This document shows positions 30,029 through 39,984 of a stretch of 64,000 nt of DNA, in pieces. Each line of letters opens with the position of its first letter. Within the stretch, counting starts at the first letter, position 1. Source of the stretch: Psychrobacter sp. NG25 (GTDB lineage Bacteria; Pseudomonadota; Gammaproteobacteria; Pseudomonadales; Moraxellaceae); assembly GCF_015234355.1 (NCBI RefSeq), contig NZ_JADGMV010000006.1, forward strand, positions 220,605 through 284,604, given 5' to 3'. The notes under the pieces are model-generated. The model saw only the letters and a list, made by a program, of their open reading frames with translations, did no database searches and had not been told where the DNA came from. The translations under genes and the position numbers were made by a program.

Positions 30029-31243
30029 ATGATGAGTAAGCTTAAAACATCATTACCACCCAATCGTTTGTCATTATCTATAGCTACGGTAATGCTCGGG
30101 TCTGTATTACTAATGAGTGGCTGTAGTCAATCTGAGGAATATGCAGAAAGTGTCTCAGAAGAGCCAAGCGATTATGTGAATGAACAAGACGTTAGTGCTG
30201 ATATAAATACCGTGATGTCTGAACAATCAGCTGTTGCAGAGCTAGAATCAGAGGCTGACAATCAAGCCAATGAGCTGACGGTTGAGAGTTTATCAGAGAG
30301 TAGTGAGCAGACACTTGCTAGTCAGGCCGCTAATATCCAGATACAAGGTAAAGAGCTGCTAATCAATGCCAGTGCAAACTTTACTGTCAAAGACGTGGTC
30401 AAGAGTAGCGCTGCTATTGAGACATTGACACGGCAGCAGGGTGGCTATGTAGCGCTCAGTAATATTAGCAACTATCCACGTAGTGATAGAACCTTTGTCC
30501 AAGGTGATAAAAATATTACAATCACAACCTATAATCGCCAAGCTGAAATGACGGTTCGGGTTCCTCGTGTCAACGTCAATAAGTTCTTGGAGCAAATGCA
30601 GCAGCAAGTGGCTTTTTTGAATGGTCAGGAGTTCACTGCACAAGACGTTACTTTGGATATTTATCGTGAACAGCTGGCAAGTCAGCTAAATAGCGATATG
30701 GCGGATGAGCTCAGTCAAGAGCGTCTCGAGAGCAAAAATGATAAAGATCAGGGTAGTAATGTCGATGCTATCACCGCTACTTATGCAGCACGTCGCCAAA
30801 AAGAATTGGCAAAGCTTGAGCAAATGGATATCGCCGATAAAGTTAAATATAGCACCATCAATCTGAGCTTTATGCAGCCAGATGTCAGTTATAAAGAAAC
30901 CACGCAAAACCTAGACGTTTTGATAGATGCTGAGCGGCCGAGTTTTGGCACCGAAGTCAACAAATCATTCAAAGATGGTTGGAGTATGCTCAGGTCATTT
31001 GCACTTGGCATTATACAATTGTGGTGGCTAGTGGTGCTTGGTGGTGTTTTTTATCTCATTTATAGAATGATAAAAGCGATCTATCGTAAGTTTTTTAAAC
31101 ACAGCCCTCGTGTAGAACACTTACGACGTAATCTGATGGGTGAAAACCAAGACGTCCATCATTCAGAGGGTATAAAGAGCAATCAGGTAGGTGATAATGC
31201 CGACAGTGCTAAAGAGAATGATAGCAAGGATGCTAAGCATTAG
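30029..31243 (+). CDS. DUF4349 domain lipoprotein
   Basis: 404 aa from ATG 30029, which follows CAGGA; longer in-frame starts (TTG 29933, ATG 29954 and ATG 29969) lack such a site. The N-terminus is a lipoprotein signal (L-S-I-A-T-V-M-L-G-S-V-L-L-M-S-G-C, lipidated Cys about residue 32), then an acidic Ser/Glu linker. The DUF4349 region covers I-Q-G-K-E-L-L-I-N-A-S-A-N-F, R-Q-Q-G-G-Y-V-A-L-S-N, M-T-V-R-V-P-R-V-N and a coiled coil (R-R-Q-K-E-L-A-K-L-E-Q-M). One transmembrane helix near residues 330-350 precedes a basic cytoplasmic tail. The stop codon TAG (31241-31243) is formed at the junction with a second MITE copy, so the original C-terminus may have been different. Confidence 0.85.
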   Translation: MMSKLKTSLPPNRLSLSIATVMLGSVLLMSGCSQSEEYAESVSEEPSDYVNEQDVSADINTVMSEQSAVAELESEADNQANELTVESLSESSEQTLASQAANIQIQGKELLINASANFTVKDVVKSSAAIETLTRQQGGYVALSNISNYPRSDRTFVQGDKNITITTYNRQAEMTVRVPRVNVNKFLEQMQQQVAFLNGQEFTAQDVTLDIYREQLASQLNSDMADELSQERLESKNDKDQGSNVDAITATYAARRQKELAKLEQMDIADKVKYSTINLSFMQPDVSYKETTQNLDVLIDAERPSFGTEVNKSFKDGWSMLRSFALGIIQLWWLVVLGGVFYLIYRMIKAIYRKFFKHSPRVEHLRRNLMGENQDVHHSEGIKSNQVGDNADSAKENDSKDAKH

Positions 31244-31412
31244 GGCGTGTTCTCAATTCAAACGAGTGTCCTCTAAATGAGCTAAAAATAGCTAAATTTT
31301 GCCAAAAATCGTCAAATAGCTGGTTAATATCCTGATATTATCTGCGCTATTTTCCTCGTTTGACGACAACTTATCTCATTTTTATCATCATTTTTAAAAT
31401 GAGGACACGCCC
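31243..31412. mobile_element. 170-bp MITE-like element A, copy 2
   Basis: Ends GGGCGTGTTCTCAATT (31243) and AAATGAGGACACGCCC (to 31412); same 170-base length as copy 1, with related interior (for example GCTAAATTTTGCCAAA and a TCTCATTTT block in the right half). Flanked by TA (31241-31242, 31413-31414). The left TA plus first G forms the stop codon of the DUF4349 gene. Confidence 0.85.
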
Positions 31413-31463
31413 TAGAATGGAAAATTAAAAAGCTCACAATAACAGAGTGTCAATAAACAGCCA

Positions 31464-31502
31464 GAAAAAAGCCGCCCTACATAATGTAGAGCGGCTTTTT
31501 TA
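31464..31502 (-). terminator. Terminator after aceA
   Basis: AAAAAAGCCGC pairs with GCGGCTTTTTT and the stem continues with CTACAT/ATGTAG with one internal mismatch. On the minus strand it follows the isocitrate lyase stop. Confidence 0.88.
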
Positions 31503-31527
31503 GCAATGACTTATAGAGAGTCGGTGA

Positions 31528-33114
31528 TTAGAACTGGTTCATTGTGTTCTTGCCGCCGCCGGCTTTAAGTGCGTTGTCACCAGAGAAGATTTCTTTGTGA
31601 TCATCGCCTAGGTCAGAACCAGCCATTGCTTGGTGCTTAACACAAGCGATGCCTTCGCGGATTTCTTTACGTTGTACACCAGCTGCATAAGCAAGCATAC
31701 CTTCTTCACCGAAGTAGCCTTTAGCAAGTTCATGAACGCTAAGAGCAGTGGTGTGGTAAGTCGGTAGCGTGATTAAGTGATGGAATACACCAGCTTCACG
31801 TGATGCATCACGTTGGAAGTTCTTAGCGGCAACGTCAGCTGCTGCATCAAGCTCAGTACCGTCGTAATCAGCACTCATTAAGTCATCTTTATTGTAGCTA
31901 GAGATGTCTTTGCCTTCTTCTTCCCACTGTGCGATAACTTGCTTACGGAAGTTAAGCGTCCAGTTAAATGATGGGCTGTTGTTGTATACAAGCTTCGCTT
32001 TAGGCTGTTGCTCTTTAATGCGGTCAACCATCATTTTGATGTGTTCTACATCTGGAGTTGGTGTTTCGATCCATAGTAGATCGGCACCGTTTTCTAAAGC
32101 GGTCACACAGTCAAGTACAACGCGGTCGATGTTTGTATCTTCACGGAACTGATATAGACCGTTTTGCAGACGAACTGGACGTACTAGTTTGCCATTGTGC
32201 TTAAGTAAGCTGTCGTTTTCTTTTGCATTTTCTAAAGTTACTTCTTCCATTTCGATGAAGTCAATGTATTTAGAAGCAAGATCGCCTGGCTCATTTGATA
32301 CTGGAATTTTTTGCGTGAGTGATGCGCCTTCAGAATCGGTACGTGCAACGATAACGCCGTCTTCAACACCAAGCTCTAGGAATGCATAACGGATAGCGTT
32401 TAGCTTAGAGATGAAGTCTTCGTGCGGTACAGTTACTTTACCAGCCTGGTGACCACATTGCTTAGCATCAGATACTTGGTTTTCAACCTGAATGGCACAA
32501 GCACCAGCTTCGATCATTTGCTTAGTCAATAGGTAAGTAGCTTCTTCGTTACCGAAACCTGCATCGATATCAGCAATGATTGGCACAACATGCGAATCAA
32601 AGTTTTCGATTTTTTCTACGATAGCTGAAGTATCTTGACCAGCTTCTTCAGCAGCGTTTAGCTCACGGAAGTAATCATTCAATACTTTAGCATCGGCTTG
32701 ACGTAGGAAAGTATAGATTTCTTCGATTAGCTTAGGTACTGACGTTTTTTCGTGCATAGATTGGTCAGGTAGTGGACCAAACTCAGAGCGTAGAGCTGCA
32801 ACCATCCAACCTGATAAGTAGATGTAAGTTTTAGAAGTAGTGCCAAAATATTTCTTTTTAGCGTACATAGTTTGTTGTGCAACAAAACCATGCCATGCAC
32901 CTAGAGACTGTGTGTACTGAGACGTATCATTGTCATAGTCTTCCATGTCTTGACGCATGATTTTTGCAGTATATTTTGCGATATCCAAGCCCGTTTTAAA
33001 ACGGTTTTGTGACATCATACGTGCCGCATCGGTTTCGCTGATATTCTGCCAGTTACCGTGCTTTTGCTTCAATTCACGTACTAGGTCGATCGCTGATTTA
33101 TATGCAGTTGACAT
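31528..33114 (-). CDS. aceA: Isocitrate lyase
   Basis: 528 aa, the long form found in Pseudomonas/Acinetobacter relatives. Cleaves isocitrate to succinate and glyoxylate; with malate synthase G (6681-8879) it gives a full glyoxylate shunt for growth on acetate or fatty acids. Key segments: P-I-I-A-D-I-D-A-G-F-G, the active-site loop S-D-A-K-Q-C-G-H-Q with the catalytic Cys, I-V-A-R-T-D-S-E-G, L-L-W-I-E-T-P-T-P and Y-N-N-S-P-S-F-N-W. Monocistronic with a long 754-base upstream region. Confidence 0.97.
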   Translation of the reverse strand: MSTAYKSAIDLVRELKQKHGNWQNISETDAARMMSQNRFKTGLDIAKYTAKIMRQDMEDYDNDTSQYTQSLGAWHGFVAQQTMYAKKKYFGTTSKTYIYLSGWMVAALRSEFGPLPDQSMHEKTSVPKLIEEIYTFLRQADAKVLNDYFRELNAAEEAGQDTSAIVEKIENFDSHVVPIIADIDAGFGNEEATYLLTKQMIEAGACAIQVENQVSDAKQCGHQAGKVTVPHEDFISKLNAIRYAFLELGVEDGVIVARTDSEGASLTQKIPVSNEPGDLASKYIDFIEMEEVTLENAKENDSLLKHNGKLVRPVRLQNGLYQFREDTNIDRVVLDCVTALENGADLLWIETPTPDVEHIKMMVDRIKEQQPKAKLVYNNSPSFNWTLNFRKQVIAQWEEEGKDISSYNKDDLMSADYDGTELDAAADVAAKNFQRDASREAGVFHHLITLPTYHTTALSVHELAKGYFGEEGMLAYAAGVQRKEIREGIACVKHQAMAGSDLGDDHKEIFSGDNALKAGGGKNTMNQF

Positions 33115-33868
33115 CTATGTCTCCTTGGTGGGGTGTAAAAACAAATAAGTTAAGTGCTAAAATAATGACGATTGTGTATGACTGAAAAGGTATACATTTA
33201 GAATTTATATTAGTGCTATTGACATCTCATAAGGTCAGACAGAATTACAAGCCATCAGTTAAAGCCTTATTTACCCTAAACAAACTTAATCACTAATACA
33301 AGAGAATTACTAGAACTTGGTAGTGGAAAAATAATAGGTAATGTATAAAAGGTTGCTGAGCTTGTTCATATATTTCTAAGGCACTTGCGTTCTTTATTGA
33401 ATGGCAATGTCATTATCGGTGATAAGAGGTGTTACAATAATAAACAGTTTGTGCGATAGATTTAGTCATTTTCTAACGACTATAACGGTCTTTCAGGTAG
33501 TCAATTCATCGTATGATGCTACCGATATGGACCATCAATATACTATATAATTATGTCGGTCAAATGAATGTAGCCAGTCTATAAAACTAAGCTGTATCGT
33601 TTGCGTTACAAGTCATCCTATGAGACTTACTATAACTGCCTTACCAAGATTTATCTAATTTATGATTATTATCTTGGGTATTTTCTTAAGTTATAATTCA
33701 TATATAACAGTACCTTACGTTAGACGGTTTGGGTTATACTTAGCAGATATCGGATGAAATCAGATAAAAAGTAGCAGAATTACATTGCTATAGACCATAA
33801 ATTATTAGAACAGCACCAAAAATGCCAAGCTTATAACGGCACTTATCCAAAGGCCAAGAGAACTATAT
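33115..33868. other. Divergent intergenic region aceA / LysR gene
   Basis: 754 bases, AT-rich, no gene supported. Long enough for complex regulation of aceA. No repeat copies or strong hairpins identified. Confidence 0.4.
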
Positions 33869-34858
33869 ATGAATTTGCAGCGGGTAGATTTAAACTTATT
33901 GGTACATCTAGATGTGTTGTTACGAGAGAAAAATGTCACTCGAGCAGCTGAGCAGCTTGGTATTACCCAACCTGCGATGAGTAACATTTTGCGCCGTCTG
34001 CGCAAGTTGTTTAACGACCCTCTATTGGTTCGATCATCTGAAGGTATGACGCCAACGGAGCGGGCTTTAGAATTGCAACCTCGTATTCGTGAGATACTGG
34101 CGGATTTGACACAAGTGTTAGAGCCACGTACTGAATTCCGTCCTTATAGTACCTCTCGCGTCTTTCGTATTATGACGTCAGACTATGCGGAAGCGACGCT
34201 AGTTCCTAAACTGGTCAAAGCCCTACGCTCAGAAGCACCCAATGTTATCTTGGATTTCTTGACACCATCAGACGTCTCTTATCGTGATATGGAGCAGGGA
34301 CGTGTTGATCTGGCAATTAACCGCTTTAATGAGATACCACAGAGCTTTCACCAAGTGTTGGTGTGGCGTGATACTTTTAGTTGTCTGCTATCCTCTGACA
34401 GTCCTTATGCCAATCGTTTTAATTTAAAAAACTATCTGAAAGCGCAGCATGTTTGGGTATCGAAAACGGGTATGGGTGTGGGCTTCGGTGTCAATCCAGA
34501 AAAATCAGGTGGTTTGGGGTCTATCGATCAAGCGCTACAACGTTTAGGACAAAAACGTCAAATCAGTGTTTTTACTCGTCATTATCAGATGCCAGCCATG
34601 CTTGCTGCTAACAAAGATTTGGTAGCAACGTTGCCAACTCGTGTGGCAAAAATGCAGGCAAATAACGACAGTATCAAAATGGAAGAGCCGCCATTCTTCA
34701 TTCCTGAGTTTGAGCTAACGATGGCATGGTCGCCTTTATTGCAGCATCATCCAGCCCATCGCTGGTTACGTCAACTTATCATGCATGTGGCGCGTCAAAT
34801 CGTTGATGAGGAAGAAAACCCACCACAAGAAATACCTGTGATGAATCATCTATTTTAA
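33869..34858 (+). CDS. LysR-family transcriptional regulator
   Basis: 329 aa. N-terminal winged helix-turn-helix: L-N-L-L-V-H-L-D-V-L-L-R-E-K-N-V-T-R-A-A-E-Q-L-G-I-T-Q-P-A-M-S-N, then R-L-R-K-L-F-N-D-P-L-L-V-R, the standard LysR signature. The rest is a two-lobe effector domain (F-R-I-M-T-S-D-Y-A-E, D-L-A-I-N-R-F, A-N-K-D-L-V-A-T-L-P-T-R-V-A). The effector is unknown. It is divergent from aceA over 754 bases and upstream of an aldehyde dehydrogenase gene on the same strand, after its own terminator; either could be a target. Confidence 0.95.
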   Translation: MNLQRVDLNLLVHLDVLLREKNVTRAAEQLGITQPAMSNILRRLRKLFNDPLLVRSSEGMTPTERALELQPRIREILADLTQVLEPRTEFRPYSTSRVFRIMTSDYAEATLVPKLVKALRSEAPNVILDFLTPSDVSYRDMEQGRVDLAINRFNEIPQSFHQVLVWRDTFSCLLSSDSPYANRFNLKNYLKAQHVWVSKTGMGVGFGVNPEKSGGLGSIDQALQRLGQKRQISVFTRHYQMPAMLAANKDLVATLPTRVAKMQANNDSIKMEEPPFFIPEFELTMAWSPLLQHHPAHRWLRQLIMHVARQIVDEEENPPQEIPVMNHLF

Positions 34859-34893
34859 ATTGATTGTTTTTCAAGACAGATAAGTTTTTTATT

Positions 34894-34918
34894 AAACCAG
34901 CCGCAGGGCTGGTTTTTT
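34894..34918 (+). terminator. Terminator after LysR gene
   Basis: AAACCAGCC (34894-34902), GCAG loop, GGCTGGTTT (34907-34915), T-tail. Confidence 0.88.
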
Positions 34919-35256
34919 ATGGGTCTAAACTTACTCAAATACCTCGTCCATAACTCAAACTACTTACAACTTAAGCGTAGTTAATAAGATAGCCACACTC
35001 TTAACATCTTATGCACACTTCTCTATATCTTGTAAACCTATCATCCAAATTACCTTGTTATGATGGCCACAGATAGAAAGCAATGCACCAACAAGCTGCT
35101 ACCTATTTGAGTGATTGGTTGCTATAAGAACTTACGATACAACAAGAACTTATTGCATAACGTTTGGCAAGTATGCTGAGCCAAAAAGCAGTACCGATGC
35201 TTATTTTATAAACTGAAAATACTAAACATAAAATAAAATATAATAAGGACAATAAT
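34919..35256. other. Intergenic region LysR / aldehyde dehydrogenase
   Basis: About 338 bases, no gene; should hold the promoter of the dehydrogenase gene. Nothing further seen. Confidence 0.35.
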
Positions 35257-36630
35257 ATGTCAGATATCACTACTATCAACCCAACCACGGGTGAAGAGAT
35301 CAAAAATTACGATTACATGAGCGTAGACGAAGTCAATAAAATTGTTGATGCCTCACATGAAGCATTTTTAGCATGGCGCACTGTTAGCCATGAAGAGCGT
35401 GGCCGAGCGATTAAGTCTATCGGCGACAAACTGATTGAGTATAAAGAAGAGCTGGCTAAGCTGATGACAGAAGAGCGCGGTAAACTATACAGCCAAAGTT
35501 TAGAGGAGATTGATCTGTGTAAGGCAATCTGTGATTATACTGCTGAAAACGGTGTTGAATCACTGGCTGATGACGTACGTGACATTGAGGGCATGAGAAA
35601 AGGATTAGTCAGCTATCAACCTATTGGTATCATTTATGGTATGCAGCCTTGGAACTTCCCAGCGTATCAGGTATTCCGTTATACCATTGCCAACTTGATG
35701 GCAGGTAATAGTATCCTGCTAAAACATGCTTCTAACGTAACAGGCTCTGGTTTATTAATCGAGAAAATACTTCATGAGTCTGAACTGCCAAATGATCTTT
35801 TCCGTACCATTATCATCGGTCACGACCAGTCAGAAGAATTAATCAACAACGACAAAGTACGCGGTGTGACGCTCACAGGTAGCGATAAAGCAGGTGTCAT
35901 CGTCGGTCAACAAGCAGCAAAAGCCATCAAAAAAGCCGTGTTAGAGCTTGGCTCAAACGATGCTTTCATCGTATTAGAAGATGCTGATTTAAACATAGCA
36001 GTAGAAACTTGTACACAAGCACGCCTAATCAATAACGGTGAAACTTGTGTTGCCGCAAAACGCTTCATCGTAGTGGATAGTGTATACGATGAATTCCGTA
36101 AGCGTATTGTTGAGAAGTTTGAAGGTGCAAAATATGGCGATCCTATGGATGATAGCTCAGACATCGGACCATTGGCTCGTAAAGATCTACAAGAGCAGCT
36201 ACATGAGCAAGTAGAGCAGAGCGTGGCTAAAGGTGCAACGATTGCTGTTGGTGGTAAAGTTCCTGATAGCAAAGGCAGCTTTTATCCAGCCACTATTTTA
36301 GAAAACGTTGAGAAAGGTCAACCTGCCTATGATGATGAGTTGTTTGGCCCTGTCGCCTCGCTCATTCGCGCAAAAGACCAAGACGATGCCTTACGTATCG
36401 CTAACGATAGTCGCTATGGTTTAGGCGGTGCAATCTTCTCAAAAGATACAGACAAAGCGGTACGTCTAGCACGTGAAGAGTTTGATACTGGTATGGTCTA
36501 TATCAATGGTTACGGTCTTGCCAACCCTGCATTGCCATTTGGTGGCGTTAAAAACTCAGGTTATGGTCGTGAGCATGGCGGCTTTGGTATCAAAGAGTTT
36601 GTAAACATTAAAGCGGTTCATGTTTTTTAA
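35257..36630 (+). CDS. NAD(P)-dependent succinate-semialdehyde-type dehydrogenase (Sad-like)
   Basis: 457 aa, aldehyde dehydrogenase superfamily, close in layout to E. coli Sad (YneI). Motifs: Y-Q-P-I-G-I-I-Y-G-M-Q-P-W-N-F-P near residue 125, the catalytic Glu in L-E-L-G-S-N-D-A-F, catalytic Cys in N-N-G-E-T-C-V-A-A-K-R-F, and F-G-P-V-A-S and L-P-F-G-G-V-K-N-S-G-Y-G-R. Sad oxidises succinate semialdehyde to succinate; the exact substrate cannot be proven here. Monocistronic, followed by a shared terminator. Confidence 0.88.
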   Translation: MSDITTINPTTGEEIKNYDYMSVDEVNKIVDASHEAFLAWRTVSHEERGRAIKSIGDKLIEYKEELAKLMTEERGKLYSQSLEEIDLCKAICDYTAENGVESLADDVRDIEGMRKGLVSYQPIGIIYGMQPWNFPAYQVFRYTIANLMAGNSILLKHASNVTGSGLLIEKILHESELPNDLFRTIIIGHDQSEELINNDKVRGVTLTGSDKAGVIVGQQAAKAIKKAVLELGSNDAFIVLEDADLNIAVETCTQARLINNGETCVAAKRFIVVDSVYDEFRKRIVEKFEGAKYGDPMDDSSDIGPLARKDLQEQLHEQVEQSVAKGATIAVGGKVPDSKGSFYPATILENVEKGQPAYDDELFGPVASLIRAKDQDDALRIANDSRYGLGGAIFSKDTDKAVRLAREEFDTGMVYINGYGLANPALPFGGVKNSGYGREHGGFGIKEFVNIKAVHVF

Positions 36631-36686
36631 TGGCGGTTGATATCACTACTAGATATTGAGATGGTCGTCATTAGATGACCATTGAA

Positions 36687-36729
36687 TAAAAAAAGCCCAG
36701 TCGCTCATAACGAGTGACTGGGCTTTTTA
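36687..36729. terminator. Bidirectional terminator between aldehyde dehydrogenase and purN
   Basis: AAAAAAGCCCAGTC-CTC stem with one mismatch, ATAAC loop, complement ending in GGGCTTTTT. Serves both converging transcripts. Confidence 0.85.
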
Positions 36730-36777
36730 TTGCATCAAATAGAATGGTAAAACATGCAACTTGATAAGCTGAAACTT

Positions 36778-37488
36778 TTACGTGTTTACAAACAGCTGTA
36801 ATGGCAAGGCTGGCAAGTAACTTGCCTTAGTTTTATTACAGGTTTCATTGCTGACTTCATTATTAGTATCCAGCGACAATACTTTATTTGCTAATAGCAA
36901 AATTGTCCAAGGCAGCAATTTATGCTCAAGTTTTTGTACACGTGCTTGTAGGCTATCAGCCGTCTCTGTTTGATGGATCTCTAACAGCGCTTGAGTCAAA
37001 ACAGTGCCTGCATCGAGCTCAGCAGTGACGACATGAATACTACAACCATGATGACGTTCACCTGCTTGTATCGCTCGCTGATGGGTATCAAGTCCCTTGT
37101 AAACAGGCAATAGAGAAGGGTGCAAGTTAATCATAGGCGCTGGCGCATTGTCGATAAATGGGCCACTTAACACACGCATAAAACCAGCTAATACTATTAA
37201 ATCAGGTTGCCATTCAACAAGCTGTGCATTTGCATGAGTTTCAAAAGTTTTGATACCCATGCGTTTGCCGTTAGCAACGTGTGACAGTACCGCGACTGGA
37301 ATATTAGCATCATTGGCACGTGTGATGGCATAAGCGTCATCACGATTGCTGATGACACCTACTATTTCAATCGGTAGTGCGTCAGCTTGCATGGCATCGA
37401 TCAATACTTGCAAATTGCTACCACTGCCTGATACCAGAACGGCAATGCGTAATGGCTTGTTGGCGTGACTGGTATTATTGGTTAGCAT
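36778..37488 (-). CDS. purN: Phosphoribosylglycinamide formyltransferase
   Basis: 236 aa; transfers a formyl group from 10-formyl-THF to GAR in purine synthesis. Motifs: R-I-A-V-L-V-S-G-S-G-S-N-L-Q, V-I-S-N-R-D-D-A-Y, L-I-V-L-A-G-F-M-R-V-L, the catalytic region I-N-L-H-P-S-L-L-P, H-G-C-S-I-H-V-V and D-A-G-T-V-L-T-Q. The C-terminus extends about 20 residues past usual PurN. The start overlaps the purM stop by one base (TAATG), so the genes are translationally coupled. Confidence 0.96.
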   Translation of the reverse strand: MLTNNTSHANKPLRIAVLVSGSGSNLQVLIDAMQADALPIEIVGVISNRDDAYAITRANDANIPVAVLSHVANGKRMGIKTFETHANAQLVEWQPDLIVLAGFMRVLSGPFIDNAPAPMINLHPSLLPVYKGLDTHQRAIQAGERHHGCSIHVVTAELDAGTVLTQALLEIHQTETADSLQARVQKLEHKLLPWTILLLANKVLSLDTNNEVSNETCNKTKASYLPALPLQLFVNT

Positions 37489-38543
37489 TAACGGTACACC
37501 ACTGCATCCACTTCACGACTGACCATTTCGCCTAACTGCCATGCTTTTTCGCCAGCGTCATTCAATATATTGATAGCCGCTTCAGCTTTATTTTTAGGCA
37601 CGACAATTACAAAGCCGACACCGCAGTTAAAGGTGCGGTACATTTCACTCTGTTCGATGTTACCTTGGGTTTGTAACCAAGTGAATAGCTCTGAAAACTG
37701 CCAGCTATTGGTATCGATGCTAGCGGCTAGTGTTTCAGGCAATACACGCGGTAAGTTATCTGTTAAGCCGCCACCTGTGATATGTGACATGGCATGAAGG
37801 GCTGAACTACCAAGAGTGTCTTGCAAAGCTTTGATGGCTTTAACATAGATACGAGTAGGGGCCATGAGTGCGTCTTGGATAGGCTGACCGTCTAATTGTG
37901 CATCGCTAGTAGTGACATCAACGCCACTCACTTCGATGACTTTACGAACCAATGAATAGCCGTTTGAATGAGCACCACTTGAGCCAAGGGCGATCAATAC
38001 ATCACCTTCTGCGACATTTTCACCAGTGATTACTTCGGCTTCTTCAACCACACCCACACAGAATCCAGCTAGGTCGTAGTCGTCATCTTGATACATGCCT
38101 GGCATTTCAGCTGTCTCGCCACCGATGAGCGCACAGTTTGACAGTTTACAACCTTCGCCAATACCAGTAACGACAGTCGCTGCTACGTCAACATCGAGCT
38201 TGCCTGTTGCGTAGTAATCTAAGAAGAATAATGGCTCAGCACCGCAAACCAACAGATCATTGACGCACATAGCGACCAAATCAATGCCGATAGTGTCATG
38301 ACGATTCAGTTGCAAGGCCAGTTTAAGCTTGGTACCGACGCCGTCAGTGCCCGAAACCAATAAAGGTGAGGTGTAACCGGTCGGAATACGACAAAGCGCG
38401 CCAAAACCGCCAAGTCCGCCCACAACCTCAGGACGAGAGGTGGCTTTTGCCACTGATTTAATACGTTGAACCAACGCATCGCCTGCATCAATATCAACGC
38501 CGGCATCTTTGTAGCTTAAAGAAGGCTTGTTACTCATGGTCAT
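37488..38543 (-). CDS. purM: Phosphoribosylformylglycinamidine cyclo-ligase
   Basis: 351 aa; makes AIR from FGAM with ATP. N-terminal [13 protein letters not shown], then [32 protein letters not shown] and [12 protein letters not shown]. First gene of a purMN operon, overlapping purN by one base. Divergent from the perM-like gene, as in other gammaproteobacteria. Confidence 0.97.
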   Translation of the reverse strand: MTMSNKPSLSYKDAGVDIDAGDALVQRIKSVAKATSRPEVVGGLGGFGALCRIPTGYTSPLLVSGTDGVGTKLKLALQLNRHDTIGIDLVAMCVNDLLVCGAEPLFFLDYYATGKLDVDVAATVVTGIGEGCKLSNCALIGGETAEMPGMYQDDDYDLAGFCVGVVEEAEVITGENVAEGDVLIALGSSGAHSNGYSLVRKVIEVSGVDVTTSDAQLDGQPIQDALMAPTRIYVKAIKALQDTLGSSALHAMSHITGGGLTDNLPRVLPETLAASIDTNSWQFSELFTWLQTQGNIEQSEMYRTFNCGVGFVIVVPKNKAEAAINILNDAGEKAWQLGEMVSREVDAVVYR

Positions 38544-38877
38544 CTCACAAATTTTATAGGGAATGAAGGTCTATCGGTAGAAAAGCGAGTTGGTCGTGTT
38601 AATTCTGAATATAGTGGGCGCATTATACCCAAAAACGACCCACACTCGCAAAGCAACTTGCGGATATTTGACTGATATTTAGTGAAGACTTGCTTTAAGT
38701 GGCAAATAAAACGTCAAGAAACAAAAAATGACTGATTTTTAACGGTACTCTGCGATAATGGGAATCTAAATCTACTGTCAATAACTGTTTGCTATTAAGG
38801 AGTTGTTACTCAATAACACCTATTTAAAAGCAATCATATCGCAACCTTAAATCAGCCTAAGCCTAGGATAACTTGTT
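38544..38877. other. Divergent intergenic region purM / perM
   Basis: 334 bases, no gene. A purine-regulator site may be present but no convincing PurR palindrome was identified by eye. Confidence 0.3.
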
Positions 38878-39984
38878 ATGATGAACCAACCAATCGACCT
38901 CTTTTTTCGACGCTTATTTATCGTCGTTGCTATGGTGGTGGTTGTCTTTTTATTGTATTTAATGATGCCCGTCATTATACCGTTTGTCTTTGCTTTCGTA
39001 CTCGCTTACTTATTCAATCCGCTGGTTAAACGTCTGTCGAAATATATCAAACGCTGGATAGCGATTATCATTGTCTATTCGACTATTACGCTAGGAATGG
39101 TGCTGCTACTATGGTGGTTGATACCGACATTGTGGAATCAGTTGCAAGCGGCGTGGGACTACTTACCCAAAGTGTTGAACTGGTATAACCAAGTGGTGCG
39201 AGAATGGTTTGTTAATAACAGCCGTATTAGTTTGCCAGAGCTGGAGTCAAAAGGGTTTTCTGAGACGTTGGTCGATTACATGCAAACGAATTATAAGTTC
39301 GAAGATGCCAGCACGATGATGAGTCATATTATTACCTCAAGTATGAGCTTTATTAATAATGCAGGACTCATCGTATTAGTGCCTATTCTGACCTTTTATT
39401 TCTTATTCAATTGGGATCAGCGTTTACATACGTGGAAAATGGCGGTTCCAGCGGCTTATAATGAAAAGTTTGTTCAGATTGCCAAAGAGTGTGATCGTGC
39501 ATTGATGGCTTTTATTAAAGGTCAGTTATTGGTGATGGTGCTGTTGGGTATGATTTATGCGGTGCAGTTGCAGCTCATTGGTCTTGAGCTTGGACTTATC
39601 ATTGGTATGGTTGCGGGGGTTGCTAGCTTTGTTCCTTATTTGGGGTTTGGTATCGGTTTCATCGCTGCCATTACTGCATGCCTTTTCCAGTTTGGACTAG
39701 ACTGGACTTATCTGTCATTAATCGCTGGTGCATTTTTGGTTGGGCAGGCCGCTGAGGGTTATGTACTGCAGCCGTTGCTATTAGGTGATAAGATTGGTCT
39801 ATCACCGCTATGGGTTATTTTTTCGGTATTGGCAGGGGCAAGCTTGTTAGGCTTCGTTGGTATGCTGATAGCCTTGCCTGTCTCAGCGGTGCTTAATGTA
39901 TTGTTCCGCCATTTATACGCTTACTATCGTTCGACTGATTTTTATAAAGGCCGTAAGCAACTGGCTTTGTTTGAAAAGAATTAG
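38878..39984 (+). CDS. perM: AI-2E family transporter / PerM-like permease
   Basis: 368 aa, with about eight transmembrane segments. Typical family features: P-V-I-I-P-F-V-F-A-F-V-L-A-Y-L-F-N-P-L near residues 30-48, a soluble mid-region (about 100-150), then F-I-K-G-Q-L-L-V-M-V-L-L-G and the P-L-L-L-G-D-K-I-G-L-S-P-L-W-V-I-F motif, G-M-L-I-A-L-P-V-S-A-V-L-N-V-L. Family members include TqsA-like exporters and sodium/proton antiporters; substrate unknown. The purM/perM/hda arrangement is conserved in gammaproteobacteria. Confidence 0.9.
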   Translation: MMNQPIDLFFRRLFIVVAMVVVVFLLYLMMPVIIPFVFAFVLAYLFNPLVKRLSKYIKRWIAIIIVYSTITLGMVLLLWWLIPTLWNQLQAAWDYLPKVLNWYNQVVREWFVNNSRISLPELESKGFSETLVDYMQTNYKFEDASTMMSHIITSSMSFINNAGLIVLVPILTFYFLFNWDQRLHTWKMAVPAAYNEKFVQIAKECDRALMAFIKGQLLVMVLLGMIYAVQLQLIGLELGLIIGMVAGVASFVPYLGFGIGFIAAITACLFQFGLDWTYLSLIAGAFLVGQAAEGYVLQPLLLGDKIGLSPLWVIFSVLAGASLLGFVGMLIALPVSAVLNVLFRHLYAYYRSTDFYKGRKQLALFEKN

